A DNA stretch of 64,000 nucleotides from Desulfosporosinus acididurans (lineage in GTDB: Bacteria > Bacillota > Desulfitobacteriia > Desulfitobacteriales > Desulfitobacteriaceae). The notes beneath the pieces were generated by a model. That model was given only the letters and a program-made list of their open reading frames with translations, was not told the DNA's origin and made no database searches. The stretch covers positions 186,001 through 250,000 of the forward strand of contig NZ_LDZY01000002.1 in the NCBI RefSeq assembly GCF_001029285.1, given 5' to 3'. This document shows positions 53,253-62,444 of this stretch, one piece after another (positions within the stretch are counted from its first letter, which is position 1; every line of letters begins with the position of its first letter). A program made the position numbers and the translations under genes.

Positions 53253-53301
53253 TCCCATTCTTAGAAGTGGAAGAAGTGAACTCGTCCAGCTAAAGCTGAA
53301 C
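53253..53301 (+). repeat. Dispersed repeat, rearranged copy G
   Basis: A terminal-hairpin piece (CCCATTCTTAGAAGTGG) is followed directly by the opening segment GTGAACTCGTCCAGCTAAAG and CTGAAC (53276-53301). The order is inverted relative to a full copy, as if two copies abut. Confidence 0.6.
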
Positions 53302-53307
53302 AAAAAT

Positions 53308-53336
53308 GGAAATCCTTTACGAATGAGGGATTTCCA
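53308..53336 (-). terminator. Terminator of the alcohol dehydrogenase gene
   Basis: TGGAAATCC pairs with GGATTTCCA and is followed on the minus strand by TTTTTGTT. Confidence 0.75.
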
Positions 53337-53379
53337 TAAGTTATACCTTTTAAAGGTTAAAGCGGCATATAAAGCGGAC

Positions 53380-54543
53380 TTATAAAGCGGACTTTAGGAT
53401 TTGGAGGACGTCCTGATTATTAATGGGGCGGAATTCACCTAAAGTCCCTTTTTTTGTGGCGGCATCGGCCATGAGTTTAAGCTTTTCTTCATCAATATTA
53501 ACTGATCTTAGTGTTGTCGGAAGCCCTAAGGTGATAAAGAATTCTTTCGTTTTGGAGATGGCCGTTCTCGCTATAGCATAATTATCTTCATTAGGGTTTA
53601 AGCCCCAAACGTTGACACCATAGTTCTTAAAGACTTCAACGGTACTATCTTCTAAGACATGCTCCATCCAATGCGGTGTGATAATGGCAAGTCCCACCCC
53701 ATGTGTGATGTCATAATAAGCGCTCAGCTCGTGTTCGATAGGATGGCAGCTCCACTTCCGCATTTTTCCATAAGACAGAAGCCCATTGATAGCTAAACTG
53801 GAGGCCCACATCAAATTAGCCCGAGCTTCATAATTATTGGGTTCCTCCAGAGCAATGGGACCATAATGAATACATGTTTTTAAGATAGCCTCAGCTAATC
53901 GGTTCTGTACATATGCACTTTTTATATTGCTGAAATAGGCTTCGAAAACATGACTCATAATGTCGGCAATGCCTGCAGCAGTTTGATTTTTAGGGACAGA
54001 ATAGGTGTAAGTCGGGTCAAGAATTGAGAACTTAGGCGCCATTAAGGGATGTCCCATTCCAAGTTTTTGGTTTGTCTCAGGATTGCTGATGACTGCGATA
54101 GGATCCATTTCGGAGCCTGTCGCAGCTAGGGTTAAAATTGTACCGATGGGCAGAGCATTTTCAAATTGCCCTTTACCAATCATTAAATCCCAAGGATCGC
54201 CGGAATAATAATAACCCGCGGCAACTAGTTTCGCGCAATCAATGGTACTTCCTCCTCCAATAGCTAAGACGAAATCAATTTGATGGTTATGGCAAAGGTC
54301 AATTCCGCGGCGGACACTCTCAATTTTTGGATTCGGATCTACTCCGGAAAGTTCCCAAAAGGGGATGTTTGTTTCCCTTAATAGCTTTATTGCCTGATCG
54401 TATAATCCGATTTTTTTAATACTTCCTCCGCCGTAAATAAGAAGTACCCGTGAACCAAATTCTAATATTTGTTCTGGTAGTTTCTGAATCTGGTCTTTGC
54501 CAAAGAAAATTTTAGTGGGGATTGAGTAATCAAAGTTTAACAA
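53380..54543 (-). CDS. Iron-containing alcohol dehydrogenase (butanol dehydrogenase-like)
   Basis: This 387-residue group III alcohol dehydrogenase has the cofactor motif GGGSTIDCAKLVAAG (about residues 95-109) and the metal-ligand region DIMSHVFEAYF (D and H), with further His residues in HPIEHELSAYYDITHG. This pattern matches NADPH-dependent butanol/aldehyde reductases (BdhA/YqhD-like) better than Adh2. The start is TTG, seven bases after AAAGGAGT. It is monocistronic and probably reduces aldehydes in fermentation or detoxification. Confidence 0.92.
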   Translation of the reverse strand: MLNFDYSIPTKIFFGKDQIQKLPEQILEFGSRVLLIYGGGSIKKIGLYDQAIKLLRETNIPFWELSGVDPNPKIESVRRGIDLCHNHQIDFVLAIGGGSTIDCAKLVAAGYYYSGDPWDLMIGKGQFENALPIGTILTLAATGSEMDPIAVISNPETNQKLGMGHPLMAPKFSILDPTYTYSVPKNQTAAGIADIMSHVFEAYFSNIKSAYVQNRLAEAILKTCIHYGPIALEEPNNYEARANLMWASSLAINGLLSYGKMRKWSCHPIEHELSAYYDITHGVGLAIITPHWMEHVLEDSTVEVFKNYGVNVWGLNPNEDNYAIARTAISKTKEFFITLGLPTTLRSVNIDEEKLKLMADAATKKGTLGEFRPINNQDVLQILKSAL

Positions 54544-54643
54544 AGTATTGACTCCTTTCTTTTAGTTCTGTTGAAACAACATAGATTAAGGCTGATTATC
54601 TGAATTATAGTTTTTGCGAAAATGAGATTTAAATGTCACCTTT

Positions 54644-55369
54644 TCAGTGAATAAATCCTTCTATTTGTGGAATGATGAAGTCACTCTTATACAAAGAAAA
54701 CCAATGATCGGCTTCAGGAATTGTTGCAAACTCAATGAATGGGGATAATTTCGAACTTTCTTTTACTTTCTCATAAATTGGATCATTTTCTCCAGCCAGC
54801 ATTAGGCACGGCACCGACATGGTTTTTAAGAGCTCAGTGCTATTAGTTCTTGGTTCTTCGACTGCCGCTAATAACGCCTTTCTGTCATTTAATAAAAACC
54901 TTCGTTTATGCTCCACAGAGATGTTATGTTTCGGGACCCAATGTTCAAGGTTTACGACAGAGTCCCGTAAAGAAAGCATATCATTCTCGTAAGGATGGAT
55001 GGCATCCAGAATAAAAGATTTAAAGCGCGCCGTGAACCACTTCATTAATCCAAAGGAAATCCAGCCTCCCATTGAATAACCGAAGTAATGACATTTGTCA
55101 ATGTTCTCAGCATCAAGTACCTTAATTACATCCTGGGCCCGTAGATATAAAGAGTATTGCTCTGAACGATGAGGTTTATCGCTCTTGCCATGCCCTCTAG
55201 CATCAATTACTATTAATTTAAAGGTTTTCTTAAGCTTTTCAACGTAGTTATAGTCATACCAATCCTCTATACTGCCGAAAAAGCCATGCTGCAGAACTAG
55301 GCACTCTCCCTTTGTTGTTCCTTCAATTTCATAATTGATTCTTATATCATTGTTAAGAATAAATGGCAT
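54644..55369 (-). CDS. Alpha/beta-fold hydrolase
   Basis: This 241-residue hydrolase has the oxyanion HGFFGS, the nucleophile elbow GYSMGG (Ser about 101), a late Asp in LAGENDPIYE and His in EADHWFS. ATG at 55369 follows GGGAGG; the frame opens eight codons earlier. It could be an esterase or a carboxylic-ester hydrolase of metabolites; the substrate is unknown. It lies just downstream of a LysR regulator on the same strand. Confidence 0.88.
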   Translation of the reverse strand: MPFILNNDIRINYEIEGTTKGECLVLQHGFFGSIEDWYDYNYVEKLKKTFKLIVIDARGHGKSDKPHRSEQYSLYLRAQDVIKVLDAENIDKCHYFGYSMGGWISFGLMKWFTARFKSFILDAIHPYENDMLSLRDSVVNLEHWVPKHNISVEHKRRFLLNDRKALLAAVEEPRTNSTELLKTMSVPCLMLAGENDPIYEKVKESSKLSPFIEFATIPEADHWFSLYKSDFIIPQIEGFIH

Positions 55370-55426
55370 TATTTTCCTCCCGAAACCCATCAATAATATG
55401 CTGTGAATTCTGTTGGAATTCTCTTT

Positions 55427-56362
55427 TTATAGATCAATTCCCTTTTTGGTTAATTTTCTCCACGATGTAATAAGATCTTGACCAAGGAGCTGTTCTGTGA
55501 ACGCTTCCGTTACTTCATTTGCTTCTTGATTCTTCGGTTCTATTAAGTAAAAGGAACGAGTAAGTCGTTTCCCTTTGATTCTCAGAGACTTTAATTCTTT
55601 GGCATTTAATTCTTTTCGTACGATCCAGCGTGAGACAAGGGCAATTCCTAGACCAGCAATAACAGCCTGTTTAACTGCTTGACCACTTCCAAAAACATAA
55701 CTTTTTCTGACATTGATACCCCATTCTTTAATAAGCTTGTCGCTAAAAGCGCGAGTTCCTGAACCGCTTTCCCGGAGTATCCATACTTGATCTTGGAGAT
55801 GCTCAGAGGTTGCAATAGGAAGTTTGGCTAAAGGATGTTGGTTAGGAACAACCAGGATAATTTCATCCTCCATAATAGAATGGATTTGAATGTCTGTATG
55901 ATTGACTTCTCCCTCCACAAGAGCAACGTCTAATTGATTCCTTCGAACTGCTTGAATAATTTCTTCTGTATTAGCGATGGAAGTTTCAATTTCTACTCCA
56001 GGATAGTGGGCAGCGAATTCAGTGACGGCAAAAGGCAAAATGTATTCTCCAATAGTATAGCTTCCTCCGACTCTCAAGCTGCCTGTAACCATGTTGGTCA
56101 AATTTTTAATTTCTTCTCTCGCCTTATCCTGTAAATTAATAATTTGTTTAGCGTATTTATAATAAATCTCACCAGCGAGCGTAAGTTCCAGATGGCTGGA
56201 CGAGTTGGAAGGATTGTTAAAGAGTTTTGCATCGAGTTCTTGCTCTAAACGGCCAATTTGCGAATTAACGTCGGTATTGGCAAGATAAAGTTCTTCAGCA
56301 GTGTGAGAGAATTTTTTGAGCTCAACTACGGTAACGAAAGTTTTTATGGGATCGTTGATCAT
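55427..56362 (-). CDS. LysR-family transcriptional regulator
   Basis: This 311-residue regulator has an N-terminal winged helix (about 1-62: DPIKTFVTVVELKKFSHTAEEL) and a periplasmic-binding-like effector domain (about 88-295: GSLRVGGSYTIGEYILP). It resembles the CysL/CbbR-like branch used for sulfur or carbon metabolism regulators, but the effector cannot be named. GAGGTG precedes the ATG. It may regulate the hydrolase 57 bases downstream or its own divergent region. Confidence 0.9.
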   Translation of the reverse strand: MINDPIKTFVTVVELKKFSHTAEELYLANTDVNSQIGRLEQELDAKLFNNPSNSSSHLELTLAGEIYYKYAKQIINLQDKAREEIKNLTNMVTGSLRVGGSYTIGEYILPFAVTEFAAHYPGVEIETSIANTEEIIQAVRRNQLDVALVEGEVNHTDIQIHSIMEDEIILVVPNQHPLAKLPIATSEHLQDQVWILRESGSGTRAFSDKLIKEWGINVRKSYVFGSGQAVKQAVIAGLGIALVSRWIVRKELNAKELKSLRIKGKRLTRSFYLIEPKNQEANEVTEAFTEQLLGQDLITSWRKLTKKGIDL

Positions 56363-56691
56363 AGTTTACACCTCTATTAATTGAATTCTGATAATTAGAT
56401 TCTAATTATAATACTTCTTTTTCTAGCATTTAACAATGTCATAGTAGTTACATTTTTATTCTGAAGTAATCTTAATATTATCGGATATCAATGTTCTATA
56501 TCAAAATCGGGTTTTCGAGAACGATAACAAAACAACGGAAGGCCACGGCGGTACTAAAAGTTAACGAGTGAAGCTGTAAGTAGTTTGAAATAACCTTAAT
56601 AAGTAATCATTTTGTGATTAAGTAATTTGAGGAGTAGATTTGAGGAATTTGGGTAACTATAAACTAAACTATTTAAAATGGAGAAAATACC
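56363..56691. other. Divergent intergenic region without recognised elements
   Basis: AT-rich spacer between the LysR gene and the HD-domain gene. TTAGATTCTAA lies close to the LysR start and is a weak T-N11-A-like candidate. Nothing else is convincing. Confidence 0.4.
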
Positions 56692-57357
56692 ATGCAGATA
56701 TTTAATGAATTTGAGAACCATTTGTTAAATGATCGTAAACCCTCCAAGTATTTTAATGAATTAAGTAGAACAGGGATATTTTCTCAGGAATATCCTTATA
56801 CAATGATCGGTGACCTAATGAGCACGCCTCAATCACCAAAACATCATCCCGAAGGGAGTGTTTGGAACCATACCATGATGGTTCTGGACAACGCCGCGGA
56901 AAGAAAAGATCTAAGCCAAAATCCAAAGGCATTTATGTGGGCAGCATTGCTCCACGATTTAGGCAAAGCCCCTGCAACCAAGTTAAAAAAGGGGCGGATT
57001 ACTTCTTACGACCATGATAAATTGGGGGAGAGTCTTTCGGTAAAATTTCTTCAGGAGCTGACAAATGATAGGGATTTTATAAGCCAAGTTTCCAAATTGG
57101 TACGTTGGCATATGCAAATTTTATTTGTTACCAAGAAATTGCCTTTTGCCGATATAGGAAAAATGTCGTCAGAGGTTTCTATCCATGAGGTCGCTCTTTT
57201 AGGGTTATGTGATCGTTTAGGGAGGGGAAATATGACCCCTGATAAAAAAATAGAAGAGGAAAAAAGTATTATAACTTTTTTGGAGAATTGCAGTGACTAT
57301 TTAAATCCGGGAGTTCATGCTGATAATTTTCAAGGTTTTATTCTGAGAATTGATTAA
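56692..57357 (+). CDS. HD-domain phosphohydrolase
   Basis: This 221-residue single HD domain has metal-site motifs HHPEGSVWNHTMMVLD, LLHDLGK (HD pair, about residues 89-90) and DHDKLG, then VRWHMQ. It resembles the HD part of CCA-adding enzymes and nucleotide phosphohydrolases (2',3'-cyclic phosphodiesterase type) without the nucleotidyltransferase half. The substrate is unknown. The ATG has only a moderate site (GGAGAAAATACC). Confidence 0.87.
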   Translation: MQIFNEFENHLLNDRKPSKYFNELSRTGIFSQEYPYTMIGDLMSTPQSPKHHPEGSVWNHTMMVLDNAAERKDLSQNPKAFMWAALLHDLGKAPATKLKKGRITSYDHDKLGESLSVKFLQELTNDRDFISQVSKLVRWHMQILFVTKKLPFADIGKMSSEVSIHEVALLGLCDRLGRGNMTPDKKIEEEKSIITFLENCSDYLNPGVHADNFQGFILRID

Positions 57358-57449
57358 ACTGGGTAAACAAAATCTTCACGTTAATTTTCGCATATCTATG
57401 CTTAAACCTATGGTAAAATGTATAAAGACCGGTATTGAGGTGATCAGAA

Positions 57450-57599
57450 ATGATCATAGGTTTTGGCTTTGGAAATTCATTTCAGAGTTTTCTCATGCTT
57501 GTATTCACTTCGCTGATTAGTTATAGTTTGCAGCGGGGTTTGCGAAATTTAGGACGTGGGAAAGAAGAGAGGAAACAACGTGAGAGAAATAAGTGTTGA
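57450..57599 (+). CDS. Possible 49-residue small membrane protein
   Basis: The ATG is preceded by GAGGTGATCAGAA. The product has a hydrophobic stretch (SFQSFLMLVFTSLISYSL, about 10-27) followed by a strongly basic tail (GRGKEERKQRERNKC). It overlaps the start of the HD-GYP gene by 20 bases in another frame, which suggests translational coupling. Not recognised. Confidence 0.45.
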   Translation: MIIGFGFGNSFQSFLMLVFTSLISYSLQRGLRNLGRGKEERKQRERNKC

Positions 57600-58650
57600 A
57601 CGTCTTAATGATGGCGATATTCTGGCAAAAGAAATTTACACTTCCTATGGCAAAATACTACTTGGAAAAGGTGTTGTGCTAAAAAAGCCCTACATTGAGC
57701 GCTTAAAAGATATGGGGATTTATAGCATATATATTGAAGATGAATTAACAAATGATGTTATCATAGAGGATGTTATTTCCGATCAACACCGCTTCGATGC
57801 TTTGAAAGCAATCGAGACCTCCTGTAAAACGATTCAAAGTGATAAAGATAAAGACAAAGATAAAGAAATAGATATCAAAGAATCTGTAAGCAATATCGTA
57901 CAGGATATTCTCTTTCAAAAGGATATAATGATTAGCCTAATGGATATGCGAAGTTTGGATAATCGGGTGTACTTCCATTCTGTCAATGTTTGTGTACTGG
58001 CTACTGTCCTGGGAAAAGGGCTCGGTCTGCCGGTGGAGAAGCTTAATGATCTTGCTCAAGGTGCTCTGCTCCATGATGTGGGAATTATCACTTTGCCAAA
58101 AGAAATTATTAATAAACGAGGATCCCTGACAAAGGAAGAACAAGAGATATACCAGACTCATACAATTCAAGGATATGAACTTATCCGTAAAAGGCCTGAA
58201 AGCAGCATAATAACCGCCCACATGGCTTATCAGCATCATGAATGGACTAACGGGAAGGGTTATCCTCGTCAGCTGAAAGGTACCTCAATTCATCCCTTGG
58301 CGGAAATTATTGCCGTTGCCGATTTCTATGATTGTCTGATTCATGGTTGTCCTGCTATTCCGAGGGTATTGCCCCATGTGGCTTGCGAAATAATGATGGC
58401 TAACGCCGGTGTCCGTTTTCGGCATGAATTAATAAATGTCTTTTTAAGGCACATAGCAGCCTACCCTACCGGATACACGGTCAAGCTTAATAATGGAGAA
58501 ACAGGAGTCATTGTAGGTCAAAATAAAGGCTTGCCAACTCGTCCTATCGTGCGTGTTTTCGAAGGAAAAGTTAATCTCAAGCAAGTGCGAGTTGTTGAAC
58601 GCGATCTTGTCGAAGAACGAACATTATTTGTAGAGTATATTATAGAATAA
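57580..58650 (+). CDS. HD-GYP domain protein (putative c-di-GMP phosphodiesterase)
   Basis: This 356-residue protein has an N-terminal DUF3391-like region (about 1-60), a short Lys/Asp run (DKDKDKDKE), and an HD-GYP domain (about 115-300) with HSVNVCVLA, ALLHDVG and HHEWTNGKGYP, then IIAVADFYDCL. HD-GYP enzymes hydrolyse cyclic di-GMP, controlling motility and surface behaviour. GTG at 57580 follows AGAGGA; the frame opens eight codons earlier with a poorer site. A small membrane-protein frame overlaps its start. Confidence 0.9.
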   Translation: MREISVERLNDGDILAKEIYTSYGKILLGKGVVLKKPYIERLKDMGIYSIYIEDELTNDVIIEDVISDQHRFDALKAIETSCKTIQSDKDKDKDKEIDIKESVSNIVQDILFQKDIMISLMDMRSLDNRVYFHSVNVCVLATVLGKGLGLPVEKLNDLAQGALLHDVGIITLPKEIINKRGSLTKEEQEIYQTHTIQGYELIRKRPESSIITAHMAYQHHEWTNGKGYPRQLKGTSIHPLAEIIAVADFYDCLIHGCPAIPRVLPHVACEIMMANAGVRFRHELINVFLRHIAAYPTGYTVKLNNGETGVIVGQNKGLPTRPIVRVFEGKVNLKQVRVVERDLVEERTLFVEYIIE

Positions 58651-58693
58651 CAAACGAGGGCCTTGACAGAGTTCATGGCCTTCGTTTGTTATT
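58646..58693. terminator. Bidirectional terminator between HD-GYP and DUF4474 genes
   Basis: AATAACAAACGA-GGCC pairs with GGCC-TTCGTTTGTTATT; both sides are AT-rich after the stem. Confidence 0.75.
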
Positions 58694-58713
58694 CATTTGG
58701 GTGTCTCGGACAG

Positions 58714-59658
58714 CTAGAGTAAAACAAAATTTGAGAAAAAGGTACCGATAATAATAACCAATAAAGCTATAGCTGCTGTTAAAATACTTTGATACAAGTT
58801 ATACAATGGTTTTGATCTCCCCATTCTGAGGATTCGTTTGTAAAGTTCTGGTGCTAATTCTTCAAGAACTTTCAATTTTTCTGGTACAGTATTTGATTCT
58901 CCTGTAATGTCTTGGAATTCGTGGCATAATTGCTCATTTTTCCACTGAATAATCCACTCAAAGACTTTGTTTCGGGTGATCGGCTGGGGGGTATGAGGAA
59001 CGTCAAAATTTAAACTCACGGTTGTTCCAAAATGAGTAAATTCCTCAGCAGAATAGCCGGCATTTCTCAATCCATCAATAAAGGCATCACGCATAATTGG
59101 GTTATCTAAAGTAATAGTTATGGCCATGGATAATTCCGATGGCTGAGAGAATTCGCCCAGTTTGAAACCCGTTAACCACCAGTGGAGGTCTTTTCTGGTA
59201 AAAAGCACTTTCCCGTTTTTTCTTAACGTAAAGGACATTGGCAAGAGCTCATTGTTGTCAGCACTTTTATAATAAGAACCCAACATATAACTCAGGGGAT
59301 TACGATTTGAAGTCCTTGTATAGATCCCGATTTCTGCTCCTGAAACTAAATCATATTGCCCCTTCCAAAAGCCGATCATCCATTGCTTATCATTATAGTC
59401 AAAGAAAATGGGTTCGCAGTCAATGATCATTCCCATAGGTGCTGCTGCCACATCGAAAAAATGACAATAGCCAATCTTCCTCTGCCAGGGGTCCATATTT
59501 GAATAAAAAATATCCTGGTTAGGATCATAGGAATAACCGGAAATCTCTATTATTTCATCAAGTGTTTTATTCCCTGTCTCATCAGGCATAGATGCTAATT
59601 TATCGTAGTTTCCCTCTGAAATAATCCCGCTGTTAAATAACGTTAACTGTTCGGGCAT
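58714..59658 (-). CDS. DUF4474 protein with C-terminal membrane anchor
   Basis: This 314-residue protein matches the DUF4474 family (about residues 25-240; SGYSYDPNQDIFYSNMDPWQRKIGY, WMIGFWKGQYDLVSGAEIGIY). A C-terminal TM segment (about 290-312) is preceded by a basic region. The family is found in Clostridia; no function is established. The active part is probably on the cytoplasmic side because there is no signal peptide. GGGGGAG precedes the ATG. Confidence 0.82.
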   Translation of the reverse strand: MPEQLTLFNSGIISEGNYDKLASMPDETGNKTLDEIIEISGYSYDPNQDIFYSNMDPWQRKIGYCHFFDVAAAPMGMIIDCEPIFFDYNDKQWMIGFWKGQYDLVSGAEIGIYTRTSNRNPLSYMLGSYYKSADNNELLPMSFTLRKNGKVLFTRKDLHWWLTGFKLGEFSQPSELSMAITITLDNPIMRDAFIDGLRNAGYSAEEFTHFGTTVSLNFDVPHTPQPITRNKVFEWIIQWKNEQLCHEFQDITGESNTVPEKLKVLEELAPELYKRILRMGRSKPLYNLYQSILTAAIALLVIIIGTFFSNFVLL

Positions 59659-59843
59659 AATGATACTCCCCCTTTTATATTATAGTACGGGCTTGGGGGG
59701 GTAGAGTTGCATGAAATTGTATGTTTTTTGCAGACATGACCAGAAAGAAATGTAATTAGGTTGAGTATGGACGAAAGAAGTTACAATAAGAAAATAACGA
59801 TAAGTGCTTATTATCAAGCCATAGACTAAATATTCTTAACATT

Positions 59844-59856
59844 CTAAATAATTTAG
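59844..59856 (+). promoter_or_regulatory. Palindrome in the acs promoter region
   Basis: CTAAATAATTTAG is a perfect 13-bp dyad just before a TATTATATAC -10-like sequence and about 45 bases before the acs start. It is a candidate operator. Confidence 0.35.
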
Positions 59857-59898
59857 TGTATTATATACAAAACAAATAAATGACAGGAGGAGTATAGT

Positions 59899-62208
59899 AT
59901 GGAAGAGAAACGCCGTGAGGGATTATTGGAGGAAAAGCGGTTGTTTTTCCCTCCTTTAGAGTTTCGTTCTAAAGCCGTTATTCAAAATTCGGAAGTTCAT
60001 GAACTTGCTCGTGATCGGGAGAAATATTGGGGCGAACAAGGGGAAAGGCTGCACTGGTTTAAACCTTGGGACAAAGTTTTAGAATGGAACCCTCCTTTCG
60101 CCAAGTGGTTTGTTGGCGGAAAATTAAATGCGGCCTATAATTGCTTGGACCGGCATTTGGAAGGTGCGCGCAGAAATAAAGCCGCCTTGATTTTCGAAGG
60201 CGAATTGGGAGACCGGAGAGTTTTAACGTATCAAGATCTTCAACGTGAGGTATCTCAGTTTGCTAATGTTCTGAAGTCGTTTGGGGTAGAAAAGGGCGAC
60301 CGTGTGACAATTTATATGCCGATGATTCCTGAGGCTGTCATTGCGATGCTCTCTTGTGCCCGAATCGGTGCTGCCCATTGTGTCGTTTTTGGGGGTTTTA
60401 GTTCTGATGCTTTAAAGGATAGAATTCTTGATGCTCAGGCAAAAGTGGTTGTTACCTCAGATGGAAGCTATCGTCGTGGAAATATTATACCTTTAAAAGA
60501 AAGTGTGGATCAAGCATTACGTGGTGTTAGCTGTGTCGAAAAAGTTGTGGTTATTCAGCGGACGGGACACCCTGTGGACATGAAAGCTGAAAGGGATGTG
60601 TGGTATCATGAAGTCATCAGGAATGTGACTCATCTTTGTCCCGCAGAACCTATGGAAGCCGATGATATGCTCTTTATTCTTTATACCAGCGGAACGACCG
60701 GTAAACCTAAAGGGGTGGTTCATACTGTCGGCGGTTATATGGTAGGCGTATCGACAACTCACGAATGGGTATTTGATATTAAAGATGAGGATGTTTATTG
60801 GTGTACCGCTGATGTTGGCTGGATAACAGGGCATAGTTATTTGGTATATGGCCCTTTGTCAAATGGAGCAACAGTTGTGATGTACGAAGGAGCACCCGAT
60901 TACCCTGAAAAGGACCGTTATTGGGAAATTATTGAGAAATACAGAGTAACCATTTTATATACGGCACCAACTGCGATTCGCACCTTTATGAAATGGGGGG
61001 AAAACTATCCTGCGGGCAGGGATCTCTCAAGCTTACGGCTTTTAGGGTCGGTAGGGGAACCAATTAATCCTGAAGCTTGGATGTGGTATTACAAACATAT
61101 TGGGGGAGAGCACTGCCCAATTGTTGATACCTGGTGGCAGACAGAAACCGGTATGATTATGATGACGCCTGTTCCGGGGATTACTCCTTTAAAGCCGGGG
61201 TCATGCACAACCCCCTTTCCGGGTGTTTGTGTTGAAATAGTAGATCCGTCAGGTAAACCTGTTCCTAAGGGTGAGGGCGGGTATTTAGTAGTTTGCGAGC
61301 CATGGCCGGCAATGCTGAAAACAGTCTATGGCGATGATAAACGTTATGTGGATACCTATTGGAGCGATATTCCAGGCGCTTATTTCACGGGAGACGAAGC
61401 AAAGTGGGATGAAGATGGATACTTCTGGATAATCGGGCGTGCCGATGATGTTATCAATGTTTCGGGGCATAGAATCGGAACAGCCGAAGTAGAAAGCGCT
61501 TTGGTTGATCATCCATCGGTTGCTGAGGCTGCTTGTGTTGGCAAAACTCACGATATCAAAGGTCAATCAGTATTTGCCTTTGTCAGTGTCAAAGAGGGAA
61601 TTGAGATAGGAGATCAACTTATTAATGAACTCAAATCTCATGTGGTGATGAAAATTGGTTCACTAGCCCGACCTGACGATGTTTTTTTAACAGCTGAATT
61701 ACCCAAGACCCGAAGCGGAAAGATTATGAGGCGGCTTCTCAAAGATATTGCTGAGGGCCGAGCCATGGGTGATACCACGACTCTGGCCGATGCAACGGTC
61801 ATTAATTTCCTTAAAAAGAATATTGATGCCCATAAGATTCGCGATGCCCGTAAGGCTGCAATGAGATTAGGAAATAGAATTTTGATTCCTGATACGGCTA
61901 TCGTTAACCATTGCCAAGAAGAGTCCTATGATGGGTATAGTTATACAGTATGGTTTTCAACTCCTGCCAAAGATGGCTCACCTCATCCAGTTACCAATTT
62001 TTATTGCTTTAAGTGGATAGGACGATTAAATCTCCCGGCGGAAGTGGCACTGGCAATCTCCAACATTATGATCAATAATAACAGCGCCTGCGATGCGATA
62101 TTTGGTAATGGGGAACCGGATTTTAGCCATGCAGTTATCAATGAGGGGAATATTAAGGATGACTTATCTGAAGAAGGACAAATTTGCTTCTGTGGCTCAG
62201 CGGGTTAA
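59899..62208 (+). CDS. acs: Acetyl-CoA synthetase (AMP-forming) with extra C-terminal domain
   Basis: This 769-residue protein has a complete Acs in residues 1-640: the P-loop [11 protein letters not shown] (about 267-277), DTWWQTETG, the [14 protein letters not shown] hinge, and the catalytic Lys in [13 protein letters not shown] (about 610). It makes acetyl-CoA from acetate, ATP and CoA. It then continues in frame for about 129 residues (DNA 61819-62205), ending [10 protein letters not shown]. This extension is not part of known Acs and is not recognised. ATG follows AGGAGGAG; a dyad operator lies upstream. It is monocistronic. Confidence 0.93.
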   Translation: MEEKRREGLLEEKRLFFPPLEFRSKAVIQNSEVHELARDREKYWGEQGERLHWFKPWDKVLEWNPPFAKWFVGGKLNAAYNCLDRHLEGARRNKAALIFEGELGDRRVLTYQDLQREVSQFANVLKSFGVEKGDRVTIYMPMIPEAVIAMLSCARIGAAHCVVFGGFSSDALKDRILDAQAKVVVTSDGSYRRGNIIPLKESVDQALRGVSCVEKVVVIQRTGHPVDMKAERDVWYHEVIRNVTHLCPAEPMEADDMLFILYTSGTTGKPKGVVHTVGGYMVGVSTTHEWVFDIKDEDVYWCTADVGWITGHSYLVYGPLSNGATVVMYEGAPDYPEKDRYWEIIEKYRVTILYTAPTAIRTFMKWGENYPAGRDLSSLRLLGSVGEPINPEAWMWYYKHIGGEHCPIVDTWWQTETGMIMMTPVPGITPLKPGSCTTPFPGVCVEIVDPSGKPVPKGEGGYLVVCEPWPAMLKTVYGDDKRYVDTYWSDIPGAYFTGDEAKWDEDGYFWIIGRADDVINVSGHRIGTAEVESALVDHPSVAEAACVGKTHDIKGQSVFAFVSVKEGIEIGDQLINELKSHVVMKIGSLARPDDVFLTAELPKTRSGKIMRRLLKDIAEGRAMGDTTTLADATVINFLKKNIDAHKIRDARKAAMRLGNRILIPDTAIVNHCQEESYDGYSYTVWFSTPAKDGSPHPVTNFYCFKWIGRLNLPAEVALAISNIMINNNSACDAIFGNGEPDFSHAVINEGNIKDDLSEEGQICFCGSAG

Positions 62209-62237
62209 GAAGGTATAGTTAGGCATTTTTCCAAATC

Positions 62238-62292
62238 CCACAATAACGAGGGCTCGTTTTTTGCGATGCGAAGAACGGGCCTCATTGTTTTG
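62238..62292 (+). terminator. Terminator after acs
   Basis: ACAATAACGAGGGCTCGTT pairs imperfectly with AACGGGCCTCATTGTT, followed by TTG. Confidence 0.65.
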
Positions 62293-62444
62293 TGTCTGGC
62301 AGAGACTTTTGCAATGATTGTCAACCAGCCGTTGAATTAGTTTGCTTGGAGGGTTAAGATATTAAATATCCTGCAGGTATATACTAACAATAATTGAGAT
62401 ATTAAGCCCATACCTTCCAAAGAATATACAAAGGAGTCTTAGTA

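Noticed and set aside
56535-56580. Another dispersed-repeat copy (GTTAACGAGTGAAG near CGGCGG)
   Set aside because: It shares only short words with the family, in a different order; not enough to call.
57841-57870. Tandem GATAAA/GACAAA repeats in the HD-GYP gene as a phase-variation tract
   Set aside because: Units are hexamers, so copy changes keep the frame; it simply codes an Asp-Lys linker.
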